The notes under the pieces are model-generated. The model ran no database searches and was not told the DNA's origin. It worked only from the letters and a program-made list of their open reading frames with translations. 64,000 nt of DNA from Pseudomonadota bacterium (GTDB lineage Bacteria; Pseudomonadota; Gammaproteobacteria; Burkholderiales; Burkholderiaceae_F): contig JAKAFN010000010.1 in assembly GCA_021825945.1 (NCBI GenBank), positions 1-64,000 on the forward strand, written 5' to 3'. Shown here one piece after another: positions 10,911 to 22,397 of this stretch. The position numbers were made by a program, and so were the translations under genes. The first letter of the stretch is position 1, and the number at the start of each line of letters is the position of its first letter.

Positions 10911-11684
10911 CTACATGATCTGCATCACCGAGGTATAGGGAACCTGACTGCCGTTGCCCAGCATCAACTGGGTCGTGCCGTTGGATTGCGGTACGGCACC
11001 GATGACCGGCTGCAGGTTGTAGGGCGACGCCGTCACCGACGCGCCGCCGCTGCCCGTCGCCGTCACGCTGAATTGGTAGTTGCCCGCGGGCGCGGTGGAT
11101 CCGGAACTCGTACTGCCGTCCCAGGAAAAGTCCTGGAAGCCGGCGCTCATCGGGCCGAGATTGAGCGTCTGTACGACGTTGCCCGACAAGTCGCTGACCG
11201 TCACGGTGACGTTCTGCGCCGCCGCGCCGAGGTTGATGCCCCCGATCGCACCCGCCCCGGAGCCGCTCGAATTGGCCGCCAGGTTCAACCCCGATCCGGC
11301 GACCATCACGTTGTGTCCGGTAAGCATTCCCGACTGGATCGTCGCGCTCTGTTGCAACTGCGTGAGAAGCTGCGAGATGTTGGTATTGAGGTTGTTGATG
11401 CCGGTCACCGTGCTGATCTGCGCCAGTTGCGAGGTCAGTTGGGTGCTATCCATCGGGTTGAGCGGGTCCTGGTTGTTCATTTGGGCGACTAGCAGTTGCA
11501 GGAAGGTCTGCTGCAGGTTTTGCGAGCCCGAGGACGACCCGGTCGAAGACGATGAGGACGACGACGCTCCCCCCGCTGCCGATCCCGATCCGGCGGAGGA
11601 CGTCGATGGCGGGGCGACCGTCGAATTGGACAGGATCGCGCTCCACGGATTTGCGGCGGTTGCGCTGGTATTGGATGTGGTCAT
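10911..11684 (-). CDS. flgD: Flagellar hook-capping protein FlgD
   Basis: QTFLQLLVAQMNNQDPLNPMDSTQLTSQLAQISTVTGINNLN; synteny. Confidence 0.95.
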   Translation of the reverse strand: MTTSNTSATAANPWSAILSNSTVAPPSTSSAGSGSAAGGASSSSSSSTGSSSGSQNLQQTFLQLLVAQMNNQDPLNPMDSTQLTSQLAQISTVTGINNLNTNISQLLTQLQQSATIQSGMLTGHNVMVAGSGLNLAANSSGSGAGAIGGINLGAAAQNVTVTVSDLSGNVVQTLNLGPMSAGFQDFSWDGSTSSGSTAPAGNYQFSVTATGSGGASVTASPYNLQPVIGAVPQSNGTTQLMLGNGSQVPYTSVMQIM

Positions 11685-11697
11685 GGAAATTCGCTCC

Positions 11698-12105
11698 TCA
11701 TCCGGCCATCTGGAGGACTTTGTCGAGCAAGGTCTTGGCCGTGGTCATGACGTCGACGTTGCTCTGGTAACTGCGCGAGGCAGAGATCATGTTGACCATC
11801 TCCTGCACCGGATCGACGTTGGGCATCGTCACGTTGCCGCCGGCGTCCGCCGCCGGGTTCGACGGATCGTGCACCGTGCGCCCGGGAGCGTCGTTCTGCA
11901 CGACGCCCGCGACCTGCACCCCCGCCGACGCCGGATCGGCGCCAAACATGTGCGTCTGGAATACGACTTCTCGGGCCTTGTAGGGCTGGCCGTCGGGTCC
12001 CGCGACCGAATTGGCATTCGCGAGATTGCTTGCAACGACATTGAGCCGCTCGCTTTGCGCCGATACTGCCGACGCCGAGACGTCGAATACATTGAAGAGA
12101 GACAT
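11698..12105 (-). CDS. flgC: Flagellar rod protein FlgC
   Basis: MSLFNVFDVSASAVSAQSERLNVVASNLANANSVAGPDGQPYKAREVVFQ. Confidence 0.96.
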   Translation of the reverse strand: MSLFNVFDVSASAVSAQSERLNVVASNLANANSVAGPDGQPYKAREVVFQTHMFGADPASAGVQVAGVVQNDAPGRTVHDPSNPAADAGGNVTMPNVDPVQEMVNMISASRSYQSNVDVMTTAKTLLDKVLQMAG

Positions 12106-12123
12106 TTCCGCTCCTTCTCCCCA

Positions 12124-12570
12124 TCATCCGGTGATGACGGTCGTCATCTGCTGGAACTTGCTGCTGAGAAACCGGACGGTGGCTTCATAGCGCACGGAGT
12201 TCTGCGCGAATTCCGCCCGCTGCTGATCGATGTTCACCGTATTGCCGTCCATCGATGCCTGCAGCGGCACCTGGTAGAGCAATGGCGGCATGGCAGCGGA
12301 TGACTCCCCACCCGCCGGCGCGCCCGCGACGTCGAGGTGGGCCGAATTCGTTCGCGCCATCGCTACCGCGCCCGCGTCGCCACCCACGGCAGACCCCGCG
12401 GCGCCACCCGTGGCCGCCGCCAGCGCTTGCTGAAAATTGAAGTCCCGCGCCAGATACCCCGGCGTGTCCGCATTGGCGATGTTCGCCGCCAGCACCTGCC
12501 CGCGCTTGGCGTACAGGTCGAGTGCCTGGGCCTGGAAATCGACCGCCGACGTTCCACCGAACCCTGCCAT
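12124..12570 (-). CDS. flgB: Flagellar rod protein FlgB
   Basis: MAGFGGTSAVDFQAQALDLYAKRGQVLAANIANADTPGYLARDF; the ATG at 12570 is preceded by GGAAGGG, preferred over the TTG at 12591. Confidence 0.93.
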   Translation of the reverse strand: MAGFGGTSAVDFQAQALDLYAKRGQVLAANIANADTPGYLARDFNFQQALAAATGGAAGSAVGGDAGAVAMARTNSAHLDVAGAPAGGESSAAMPPLLYQVPLQASMDGNTVNIDQQRAEFAQNSVRYEATVRFLSSKFQQMTTVITG

Positions 12571-12616
12571 CTTGCCCTTCCCATCTGCCAACCCCGCAAA
12601 TGCGGGTTTTCGGCCC

Positions 12617-12643
12617 TAAAGTTTTCTTTCCTGGCGCCGATTA
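12617..12643 (+). promoter_or_regulatory. Candidate sigma-28 (FliA) promoter for flgA
   Basis: TAAAGTTT-N11-GCCGATTA; 7/8 in the -10 and 8/8 in the -35 vs TAAAGTTT-N11-GCCGATAA. Confidence 0.8.
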
Positions 12644-12739
12644 TTGACCTGTCGACGTCCGGGGATCGGCGGATAAGCCGGGTTCGCGCGCGCCTTCTTG
12701 CCGCATCCGGCAAGGAGGGAGGCGCATACGCTTGTCGGC

Positions 12740-13477
12740 ATGAAACGAGCACTCCGCCTCCTCGACGCCGTCCAAGGCCCGGCCGCCGGACTCCTGGCGG
12801 CCGGCGCGGTTGCGTTCGCCATGTCGGCAGGGGCCGCCCCTGCATGGCAGGGCGGCTCGGACCGGATCGACATCGTGCGGGCGTTCGCCGAACAGGAAGC
12901 GGCGCGGGAACAACCTGCGTATCGCGCGCAGATCGAAGTCGGGACCCTCAATCCGTACCTGCGTCTGGCGCCGTGCAATCGAGTCGAACCCTTCCTCTAT
13001 CCCGGCGCCCGGCTCTGGGGCCGCGGGTTCGTCGGCCTGCGCTGCATGGAGGCCGGACGCGCCTGGTCCGTCTCGGTACCCGTCGTCGTCCATTACTTCG
13101 GTCCCGCCCTGATTGCCACACAACCGATTCCCGTGCTGACGCCGATCACTGCGGCCGAAGTGCAACGGGCGGAAGTGGATCTGACGCGCGACCAGGGCGG
13201 TATCGCGACGCGGTTTTCCCAGGTGCTCGATCACACCCTGCAACTGCCGATTGCGGCAGGACAGGCCATCCCCCTGAGCGCGCTGCGGGTCGTGCCAGCG
13301 GTGCGCCAAGGCGATGCAGTGACGATCGTCGGCAAAGGAACCGGGTTTTCGATCACCACCGACGGGATCGCGCTCGGCGCAGCCGGGCCGGGCGACCCCG
13401 TCCAGGTGAAAACCGAGTCGGGCCGAATCGTCACCGGCACGGCGGAACGCGGGCGGGTCGTGGAACTGCGCTTCTGA
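12740..13477 (+). CDS. flgA: Flagella basal body P-ring formation protein FlgA
   Basis: RAQIEVGTLNPYLRLAPCNRVEPFLYPGARLWGRGFVGLRC...; SAF-type C-terminal domain ('ALGAAGPGDPVQVKTESGRIVTGTA'); divergent from flgB. Start at 12740 or 12698. Confidence 0.92.
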   Translation: MKRALRLLDAVQGPAAGLLAAGAVAFAMSAGAAPAWQGGSDRIDIVRAFAEQEAAREQPAYRAQIEVGTLNPYLRLAPCNRVEPFLYPGARLWGRGFVGLRCMEAGRAWSVSVPVVVHYFGPALIATQPIPVLTPITAAEVQRAEVDLTRDQGGIATRFSQVLDHTLQLPIAAGQAIPLSALRVVPAVRQGDAVTIVGKGTGFSITTDGIALGAAGPGDPVQVKTESGRIVTGTAERGRVVELRF

Positions 13478-13503
13478 TGCTGGGCAATCCGCATGAAAGA
13501 CGC

Positions 13504-13530
13504 TAAAGTTTGCCGCCGCGAGGCCGATTC
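13504..13530 (+). promoter_or_regulatory. Candidate sigma-28 promoter for flgMN
   Basis: TAAAGTTT-GCCGCCGCGAG-GCCGATTC: exact -35, 11-nt spacer. Confidence 0.85.
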
Positions 13531-13577
13531 CGGTTGACAGAGAACCCAGGAATCCATGCCTCGGGAGGAAACACACC

Positions 13578-13916
13578 ATGAAGATCACCGGTAGCCCTTC
13601 CGGCCCGAAGGGCGCGGGAGGCACAGGGACCGGCGGCGCCACGCGCGCGGCCGGGCGTGCCAGTACGGCCGGGTCCGGCGCCGTTGCCAGCGGCACATCC
13701 GCGTCTCCCGGCGCGGTGTCGTCCGCCGCCGTTCACCTGAGTCAACTCGACGCGCAGTTCGCGCAGTCGGACTTCAACGCGGCCAAAGTCAACGAAATCA
13801 CGTCGGCGATCGCCAACGGCAGCTATCGGGTGAATGCCGGAGCGGTTGCCGAAAAGCTGGTCGCGACGGCGGCGGCGCTCGCCGGTCGACCCCAACAAGG
13901 CGCCCCCGGCGCATGA
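13578..13916 (+). CDS. flgM: Anti-sigma-28 factor FlgM
   Basis: MKITGSPSGPKGAG...VHLSQLDAQFAQSDFNAAKVNEITSAIANGSYRVNAGAVAEKLVATAAAL; position before flgN. Confidence 0.92.
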   Translation: MKITGSPSGPKGAGGTGTGGATRAAGRASTAGSGAVASGTSASPGAVSSAAVHLSQLDAQFAQSDFNAAKVNEITSAIANGSYRVNAGAVAEKLVATAAALAGRPQQGAPGA

Positions 13917-14254
13917 CCCGAAGCGGTCCGATGGAGTCGACGATCACCCAACTCATCGACTGCCTCGAGCAGGAGCATCAGGCGCTGCTTGCGGAGGATG
14001 TGATCGCGCTGGAGCCCGTCCTGGCCCGCAAGGAGCGCCTGCTTGCCTCCCTCTCTTCGCTGCAAGCCAGGGACCGCCACACGATGGCCGCGCTCGCGGG
14101 CCTGTTGGCGCGCGCGCGGACCCTGAACCAGCGCAATGCCGCAACATTGACGCCGCGCATGGCATTCAACCGGGTGCGGCTGAATGCGCTGCGCGGTGCA
14201 CGAAACGGTGACGCAGCGGTATATACCGCGAGCGGCGCGTTCTCGGCGCGGTAG
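13913..14254 (+). CDS. flgN: Flagellar export chaperone FlgN-like
   Basis: ESTITQLIDCLEQEHQALLAEDVIALEPVLARKERLLASLSSL; overlaps the flgM stop. Confidence 0.85.
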   Translation: MTRSGPMESTITQLIDCLEQEHQALLAEDVIALEPVLARKERLLASLSSLQARDRHTMAALAGLLARARTLNQRNAATLTPRMAFNRVRLNALRGARNGDAAVYTASGAFSAR

Positions 14255-14285
14255 CCTCAGCCGTCGCCCGCGCCGGGCGCACAAC

Positions 14286-14323
14286 GCAAAAGGACCCGTC
14301 CGGAACCGGACGGGTCCTTTTGC
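14286..14323. terminator. Bidirectional intrinsic terminator between flgN (+) and the MCP gene (-)
   Basis: Perfect inverted repeat GCAAAAGGACCCGTCCGG-AA-CCGGACGGGTCCTTTTGC. Confidence 0.9.
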
Positions 14324-14349
14324 TTCGGCGGGCTGGAATTCGGCTCCGA

Positions 14350-16098
14350 TCAGAACTCTTCCCAGTTGTCGTCGGCCTTCGCGGCGGGCTTGATGGTACC
14401 GGTGGCGGCCGGCGCCGCGGCAGCGGCGGCCGGCGCCGGGTTCCGATGCGGTGCCGGCGCCGCCGGCGCGGTCGATCGCGCCGACGCCTGGGCGGCGGCG
14501 ATCACCCGTGTCGCCTCGTTCTGACCGAGCTTGAACGTCGCCACCGACTGCGCCAATTGCGCCGCCTGCTCGCGCAGGCTGGCGGCCGCGGCGGCGCTCT
14601 CCTCCACCAAGGCAGCATTCTGCTGCGTCATTTGATCCAGTTGCGTCACCGCGGTGTTCACCTGACTGATTCCCGAGTTCTGCTCCATCGTCGCCGAAGC
14701 GATCTCCGCCAACAGATCGGTTACGCGCCGGACCTGATCCACGAGGTCGCGCATGGTCTTACCCGCATCGGTGACCTGACGGGAACCGCTCTCGACCTTG
14801 GCCACCGAGTCGGCGATCAACGATTTGATCTCGCGCGCCGCCTGCGCGCTGCGCTGCGCGAGGTTGCGCACCTCGCCCGCCACGACGGCGAAGCCGCGGC
14901 CCTGTTCCCCGGCGCGAGCGGCTTCCACCGCGGCATTCAAGGCCAGAATATTGGTCTGGAATGCGATGCCGTCGATGACGCCGATGATCTCGGCGATCTT
15001 GCGGCTGCTCGCCTCGATTTCCCCCATCGTCTCGACGACCTGCCCTACCGCCTTGCCACCCCGTCCCGCGACGTCGGACGCCGCCGCCGCGAGCTGGTTC
15101 GCCTGGCGTGCCGAATCGGTGTTCTGCTTGACGGTGCTCGACAACTGCTCCATCGATGCAGCGGTCTGTTCCAGGCTGCTCGCCTGTTGCTCGGTACGAG
15201 CCGACAGATCGGAATTTCCGCTGGCAATCTGATCCGAAGCGGTTGCGACCGAATCGACTCCGGCGCGCACGCTCGTGACGACCTTGCGAAGGCCGCTCAC
15301 CATGCTGTCCAGGGAGCGCTGGAGGTGGGCGAGTTCGTCGTTGCCTTCCGCGAACACCTCGCAAGTGAGGTCGCCCTTCGAGACCGCGTCGGCAACGCGG
15401 ATCGACATCTCCAGCGGCCGCGTGATCGACCGCGTGAGCGCCACCCCCAGGGCGACCGCGACCAGTACGCCGGCGGCCGTCAACCCGCCGATGATCCAGG
15501 CGCTCGTGCGGAATACCTGCGACGTCGCCGCAGCGTCCGCTGCGGAATTGCTGACCTTCCATTCGGCCATGGCATGCAGGGTCGTCTCCGCCGTGCTCAG
15601 CACGTTGCTGAAATCATCGCTGATCGTAATGGCCGCAACCGGCGCCGCTCCCCCTTGGGCCGCCGCGGCGGGTGCTGCCGACCGGGCCATGATGGCATCC
15701 GCGACGGTCGCGAAATCCTTGCCGTATTGTTCGAGCATCGACGCCGCCAGCGTGGCCAGGCCCTTACCCTGCTCCGAACTGTCGAACAGGGGTGCCGCTT
15801 TTCGGAGGTTGGCGGTCGCATCCTTATAGGACTGGCGCGCCTGCTCGACGAGCGTCGAGCGGGTGTCGTTGTTCGTCGTGAGAATCGCCTGCTCCAATGC
15901 CTGTGCCGAATAGGCCGCGGACGCTTCCGCCCGCGCAGCGAGTTTCAGGCCGCTGAGATCGTCCTGATACATCGCCTGCGCACGCTGATCCATGCGCCAG
16001 GTTCCCCAGGCCCCGATGACGCCGATCGTGGCACCGATGAGCGCCAGGAACAGGAATGCGGTGAGCAGTCGCTTGGAAACTGCGAATCGATTCAGCAT
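14350..16098 (-). CDS. Methyl-accepting chemotaxis protein with periplasmic 4-helix-bundle-like sensor and C-terminal NWEEF pentapeptide
   Basis: Two TM segments, HAMP, '[50 protein letters not shown]' hairpin; C-terminus ...DDNWEEF. Confidence 0.97.
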   Translation of the reverse strand: MLNRFAVSKRLLTAFLFLALIGATIGVIGAWGTWRMDQRAQAMYQDDLSGLKLAARAEASAAYSAQALEQAILTTNNDTRSTLVEQARQSYKDATANLRKAAPLFDSSEQGKGLATLAASMLEQYGKDFATVADAIMARSAAPAAAAQGGAAPVAAITISDDFSNVLSTAETTLHAMAEWKVSNSAADAAATSQVFRTSAWIIGGLTAAGVLVAVALGVALTRSITRPLEMSIRVADAVSKGDLTCEVFAEGNDELAHLQRSLDSMVSGLRKVVTSVRAGVDSVATASDQIASGNSDLSARTEQQASSLEQTAASMEQLSSTVKQNTDSARQANQLAAAASDVAGRGGKAVGQVVETMGEIEASSRKIAEIIGVIDGIAFQTNILALNAAVEAARAGEQGRGFAVVAGEVRNLAQRSAQAAREIKSLIADSVAKVESGSRQVTDAGKTMRDLVDQVRRVTDLLAEIASATMEQNSGISQVNTAVTQLDQMTQQNAALVEESAAAAASLREQAAQLAQSVATFKLGQNEATRVIAAAQASARSTAPAAPAPHRNPAPAAAAAAPAATGTIKPAAKADDNWEEF

Positions 16099-16157
16099 GA
16101 TAAATGGCCCCTAACGGTTGTTACGGCGATCCACCGCCCTGATCGATAAAACATCGG

Positions 16158-16235
16158 CGTCATTGCGAGGCCCATCGGGCCGCGGCGATCCAGAGGGCGG
16201 CCTGGATTGCTTCGGGCTCCGCCCTCGCAATGACG
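16158..16235. repeat. REP-like inverted-repeat element, copy 1
   Basis: cgtcattgcgagg...gcgatccag...tggattgcttcgggc...cctcgcaatgacg; related to 24347-24429 and 40252-40329. Confidence 0.8.
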
Positions 16236-16305
16236 AATCGCTGCGGTTCCCCATCGGTCGTTGTCCGGGTTCCCGGTCTGTTACCGTTTGCGTCGCGGAT
16301 CGTGC

Positions 16306-16827
16306 CTACGCCGCCACGGCCGCTTCCTGGCGCACCGAGCTGATCAGCGCCATATCCTCACTCGACATCAAACGATCGATATCGATTAAAATCAGCATGC
16401 GCTCCTCCTCTCCGGACCGGATGCTGCCCAAGCCGGTGATGTAATCCTGATCCAGCAAGGAACTGAATTCCGGCGCCGGCTTGATCTGCTCGGGGGAGAG
16501 TTCCAGCACGTCGCTCACGGAGTCGACGACGGCACCGACCACCCGGCCGTTGATGTTCAGGATGATGACCACGGTGAAGGCGTCGTACCGGGCCTCCCCG
16601 AGGTTGAACTTCATACGCAGATCGACGATGGGCACGATGACGCCGCGCAGGTTGATCACCCCCTTGATGAAGGTCGGCGCACCGGCGATGCGGGTCACGG
16701 TGTCATAGCCGCGGATCTCCTGCACCTTCAGGATGTCGATCCCATACTCCTCACCTCCGAGGCGAAACGTCAGGAATTCCTGGATCCGCGCCGGATTCTT
16801 GGTCTCAAAGCGCTCCATCACACCCAT
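16306..16827 (-). CDS. cheW: Chemotaxis coupling protein CheW
   Basis: [62 protein letters not shown] ribosome-binding site before the ATG at 16827. Confidence 0.97.
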   Translation of the reverse strand: MGVMERFETKNPARIQEFLTFRLGGEEYGIDILKVQEIRGYDTVTRIAGAPTFIKGVINLRGVIVPIVDLRMKFNLGEARYDAFTVVIILNINGRVVGAVVDSVSDVLELSPEQIKPAPEFSSLLDQDYITGLGSIRSGEEERMLILIDIDRLMSSEDMALISSVRQEAAVAA

Positions 16828-16941
16828 GTGCAACTCCCTTGCGATTCGGCGCCGGTGCGCCGAGATGACCCCACATTCAATGGGTCGATTGTGGGTTGTA
16901 CGGGCGCTTGGCGTTCCGCGGAAAAAGGCCGGTTTTCCGGC

Positions 16942-17676
16942 TCACCAGTTTTTCAGCTTGGCCCGCAGCCGGGACACCGCCTGGCTATGCAACTGGCAAA
17001 CCCGCGACTCGGTCACGCCCATCACGGCGCCGATTTCGCGAAGATTGAGGTCCTGCTCGTAGTACATGCTCATCAACAACTTCTCTCGTTCCGGCAGGTT
17101 CTCGATGGCGTCGACCAGCGCAGTGCGAAAGCGCTTGTCGCGCAGGATCTCCATCGGTTCGCTGTCGGTCTGCGGCAGATGGCGCTCGAGATAATCCTCG
17201 TCGTTGTCGCCGCCGCCGAGGTCGTCGAAATGGATCAGTTGCGCGCCGCGGGCCTCGCTCAGCAGTTCCTGGTACTCGGCAACCGAAACATTGAGCTCCC
17301 GCGCGATCTCGCTCTCCTGCGCCGGGCGCCGGAGGCGCTGCTCGACGCGGTGGATGGCGTTTTCGATTTCGCGCTGGCTTTTGCGCGCGGAGCGCGGCAT
17401 CCAATCGCCGGCGCGAAGTTCGTCGAGCATGGCGCCGCGGATGCGGCTCGCCGCGTAGACCTCGAACTGCGTCCCCTGCGATGCTTCGTAGCGGCCGACC
17501 GCATCCATGAGGCCGATCATGCCGGCCTGGATCAGATCATCGACCTCGACGTTTGCCGGTAGCTTCGCAACCATCTGGTGCGCAATCCGCCGCACCAAGG
17601 GCGCGTACTGCTTGGCATAGTCCTGGTCTCGTTCCAGCGTTCCGCGTGCGGTATACACGAAGGCGTCGCTCTTCAA
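16942..17676 (-). CDS. fliA: Flagellar sigma factor FliA (sigma-28)
   Basis: YAPLVRRIAHQMVAKLPANVEVDDLIQAGMIGLMDAVGRYEASQGTQFEVYAASRIRGAMLDELRAGDW; TTG start overlaps the upstream stop (TTGA). Confidence 0.95.
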   Translation of the reverse strand: MKSDAFVYTARGTLERDQDYAKQYAPLVRRIAHQMVAKLPANVEVDDLIQAGMIGLMDAVGRYEASQGTQFEVYAASRIRGAMLDELRAGDWMPRSARKSQREIENAIHRVEQRLRRPAQESEIARELNVSVAEYQELLSEARGAQLIHFDDLGGGDNDEDYLERHLPQTDSEPMEILRDKRFRTALVDAIENLPEREKLLMSMYYEQDLNLREIGAVMGVTESRVCQLHSQAVSRLRAKLKNW

Positions 17677-18443
17677 AGTACGGTCTCCACGAGCGGCGCG
17701 CGCTCCCCGGCAGGCTGCTCCGGCATCTCCTCCGCCCGCCACAGATCCTCCACCGGCTCCGCCGCCGACACCGTCGCGCCGAAATGCCGGCGCGCGATCG
17801 CCGCCGTTCCCGACAACAGCCTACCGGCCGCCGCCTTGCTCATTCCCGAAAAAAGAAGGCGGAAAACGGCGATCTCCGTGTCGCTCATGGTCTGCCGAAT
17901 CGCAGCGAGCGCGGCCGTTCCGGCGTCCGCGCTCGAATCCATCGGGATCAGCGCCTGTCGCAACGCCGCAAGTTCGCCGATGCGCCGCAGGAACGCCAAG
18001 CGCGCCGGCGGAAGCGTCAGCACGACGTGCCGCACGCGCGCGCTCACCGACTCGATCGCCTGGGTGACCCGCGCCGCCTGCCCCTCATCCTCCCCGGCAC
18101 GATCGATCGCGCGCGCTGCCGGCAACACCCACAGGGATGCATTCGGTACGGCGAGGATCGCCTCGCCGATGTCGCAATCGCGTTCGAGCGCATGATCGAG
18201 GTCATACCGCGCCTTGAGTCCGAAGGCATGGGCAACCTGGCTGCGGGCACCATCGATGATCAGCGTGGCCGTCGCGCCGGCAGGCGCCATTCGTTGGGAA
18301 ATCTCCTGCGCCCGCCGGGCGATCGCGGTCGCCTGCCCCACGGTTCGGCCTGCGGGCTGAACCACCAGTGACCAGCGTGCGGGCCTGCGCGCGAACATCC
18401 GGCGCAAACCGCTTGCTTGGTCCGATGCGTGCGACGGCCTCAT
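17673..18443 (-). CDS. FlhG-like MinD/ParA-family protein with degenerate P-loop
   Basis: Lies between flhF and fliA; N-terminal DQASGLRRMF; 'LIIDGARSQVAHAFGLKARYDLDHALERDCDIGEAILAVPNASLWVLPAARA' aligns with FlhG-type segments; no GKGGxGK[T/S]. Confidence 0.75.
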   Translation of the reverse strand: MRPSHASDQASGLRRMFARRPARWSLVVQPAGRTVGQATAIARRAQEISQRMAPAGATATLIIDGARSQVAHAFGLKARYDLDHALERDCDIGEAILAVPNASLWVLPAARAIDRAGEDEGQAARVTQAIESVSARVRHVVLTLPPARLAFLRRIGELAALRQALIPMDSSADAGTAALAAIRQTMSDTEIAVFRLLFSGMSKAAAGRLLSGTAAIARRHFGATVSAAEPVEDLWRAEEMPEQPAGERAPLVETVL

Positions 18444-18450
18444 GAGCGGA

Positions 18451-20127
18451 TCAGGACGCCCGTAGCGCCACTTCCTGGGCTGCCGCACCGGCGACGAACG
18501 CCTGCGCCTCCTCGCCATCGAGCGAAAACGAAGACCCGAACGGCTTCAACGCAATGTGGGCGAGCAGCGTGGGATTGGCTGCATGCCAATCCTCCGGGAC
18601 CCGCTGGCCGTTGGTGATCCCGAGCAACGGCGCGCGATACCGCATCATGCAATCCAACGCACCGCCGATCCGCGCCGCCTCGTCGATCTTGGTCAATACC
18701 GTGCCCTGCATGCTCCCCAAGCGCCATGCCCGCGACACTTCGTCCAACGTCTCGGCATGCGATGCCGCGTTGAGCAACAGGACACGCTGAATGGACTGGT
18801 CGCCGAACCGCACCTCGTCGAGCAAGCCCAGCATTTCGGTCAGCCGCTGGTCCCGCTGCGACATCCCGCAGGTATCGATCAGCACCGTGCGCTTGCCGCG
18901 CAACGATGCCAACACATCCTTCAAACTCGATGCGTCGTGGGCCACGAACACCGGCACCCCCAGGATGCGGCCGTAACTGCGCAGTTGTTCGTGCGCGCCG
19001 ATCCGATAGGAGTCCAGCGTGATCAGGCCCAGGCTCGACGCGCCGTGGCGTACTGCTTGCCGGGCCGCCAACTTGGCGATCGTCGTGGTCTTGCCGACCC
19101 CGGTGGGGCCGACCAATGCAATCGCACCGGTACCGGAGACCGGATTCTCGTCCTCGACCGGGCAACGGACGTTGCGCGCCACCACCGCGTGCAACCAGGC
19201 GTCGGCCTGCCCGGCCTCCAGGCCGGCCGGCGTCTTTTCCGCGACGCGGCGCGCCAGTTCCGGGGAGAATCCCGACATCAACAGACGGACCATCACCTGC
19301 CGGGCCAACGCAAGCTGCCCCGGCGCGGTCGTCGCGGCAAGCGGCCGCGTCGCCGCAACCTTCGACGCCAGGTTGACTTCCAGATTGGAGATTCGGTCCG
19401 ACAGCACCGACCGCAGGGACCGCAACTCCGCCATCACGCGAGTGTCACCCGTCGGCGGGGAAGACGGGGCTCCCGCCGCAACGCCACCCGCCGTGGTCGA
19501 TGACCCGGAGGCGAACAGGTCTGGCGCCAACGCAACCATCGCCGGCTCCGCGGCGGCGGCCGGCGCACCGGACGCCGGCGTCGCGGATCGGGACGTCTCG
19601 GGCGCCGGATCGACCGACCGCGACAGGAACGGCTCCGCCCGCGACGGGCGGCGGCGGAACACCGCCGGCGCGGCGCTCGCGACAGGCTCGGCTGCGGCAG
19701 GCCGCGAAACGGAGGACGGCGGTTCCTCGTCGGCGTGGGCCACGTCGTCATACATCGCAGCACCGCCGAGACGCGGCTGCGCGATCGCGGTCTGACGACG
19801 GATGAACTCCTGGAACGACTCCGGCATGGTACGACCGGGACGAGCCGGCTCCGCCTTCGTGGTGTCGACGGACGCCTTGCGCGCTGCGGCGGGAAACTTG
19901 CCGCGCATGGCGACGCTCGCCGCCGTGGTCGCGCTGGCCGACGCGCCGTTGACCGGCTCGAACTCCTCGACCAGGTTGCGCATCTGTCCCTCCGCCGCCG
20001 CGATGATCTCGACGCGCCCCGAATCCAGGCGGCGGTTGGACAGAATGACCGCTTCGGCCCCCAGTTCCAGGCGAACCCGATGCAGGGCCTCGCGGGCGGT
20101 CGTCGCTACATATCGTCTGAATCCCAT
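18451..20127 (-). CDS. flhF: Flagellar SRP-like GTPase FlhF
   Basis: MGFRRYVATTAREALHRVRLELGAEAVILSNRR...GTGAIALVGPTGVGKTTTIAKLAAR...LGLITLDSYRIGAHEQLRSYGRILGVPV. Confidence 0.96.
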   Translation of the reverse strand: MGFRRYVATTAREALHRVRLELGAEAVILSNRRLDSGRVEIIAAAEGQMRNLVEEFEPVNGASASATTAASVAMRGKFPAAARKASVDTTKAEPARPGRTMPESFQEFIRRQTAIAQPRLGGAAMYDDVAHADEEPPSSVSRPAAAEPVASAAPAVFRRRPSRAEPFLSRSVDPAPETSRSATPASGAPAAAAEPAMVALAPDLFASGSSTTAGGVAAGAPSSPPTGDTRVMAELRSLRSVLSDRISNLEVNLASKVAATRPLAATTAPGQLALARQVMVRLLMSGFSPELARRVAEKTPAGLEAGQADAWLHAVVARNVRCPVEDENPVSGTGAIALVGPTGVGKTTTIAKLAARQAVRHGASSLGLITLDSYRIGAHEQLRSYGRILGVPVFVAHDASSLKDVLASLRGKRTVLIDTCGMSQRDQRLTEMLGLLDEVRFGDQSIQRVLLLNAASHAETLDEVSRAWRLGSMQGTVLTKIDEAARIGGALDCMMRYRAPLLGITNGQRVPEDWHAANPTLLAHIALKPFGSSFSLDGEEAQAFVAGAAAQEVALRAS

Positions 20128-20189
20128 GGCGTTCTCCTTGCCGCTTCCGTCTTATACCGCGTTCCTGATCGACCCGTCGTACCAACCCG

Positions 20190-22280
<2,091 letters not shown>

Positions 22281-22397
22281 CTCGCTATTGCTCCGTCAAC
22301 GAACCACGTCGTGCATGCCGGCCCAGGAACGGCCCCTCCCCCGCCGCGCGGGACAGGGCAAAGGTGAGAGGACGCACACCGGCTTGCATGTCGTTCC

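Noticed and set aside
14320-16149. 609-aa + strand ORF opposite the MCP gene
   Set aside because: Antisense shadow of a clear MCP; low-complexity RRRR/GGG composition, no recognisable domain.
16871-16897. Hairpin CCCACA...TGTGGG between fliA and cheW as a terminator
   Set aside because: Short stem, long loop, no T-tract; too weak to call.
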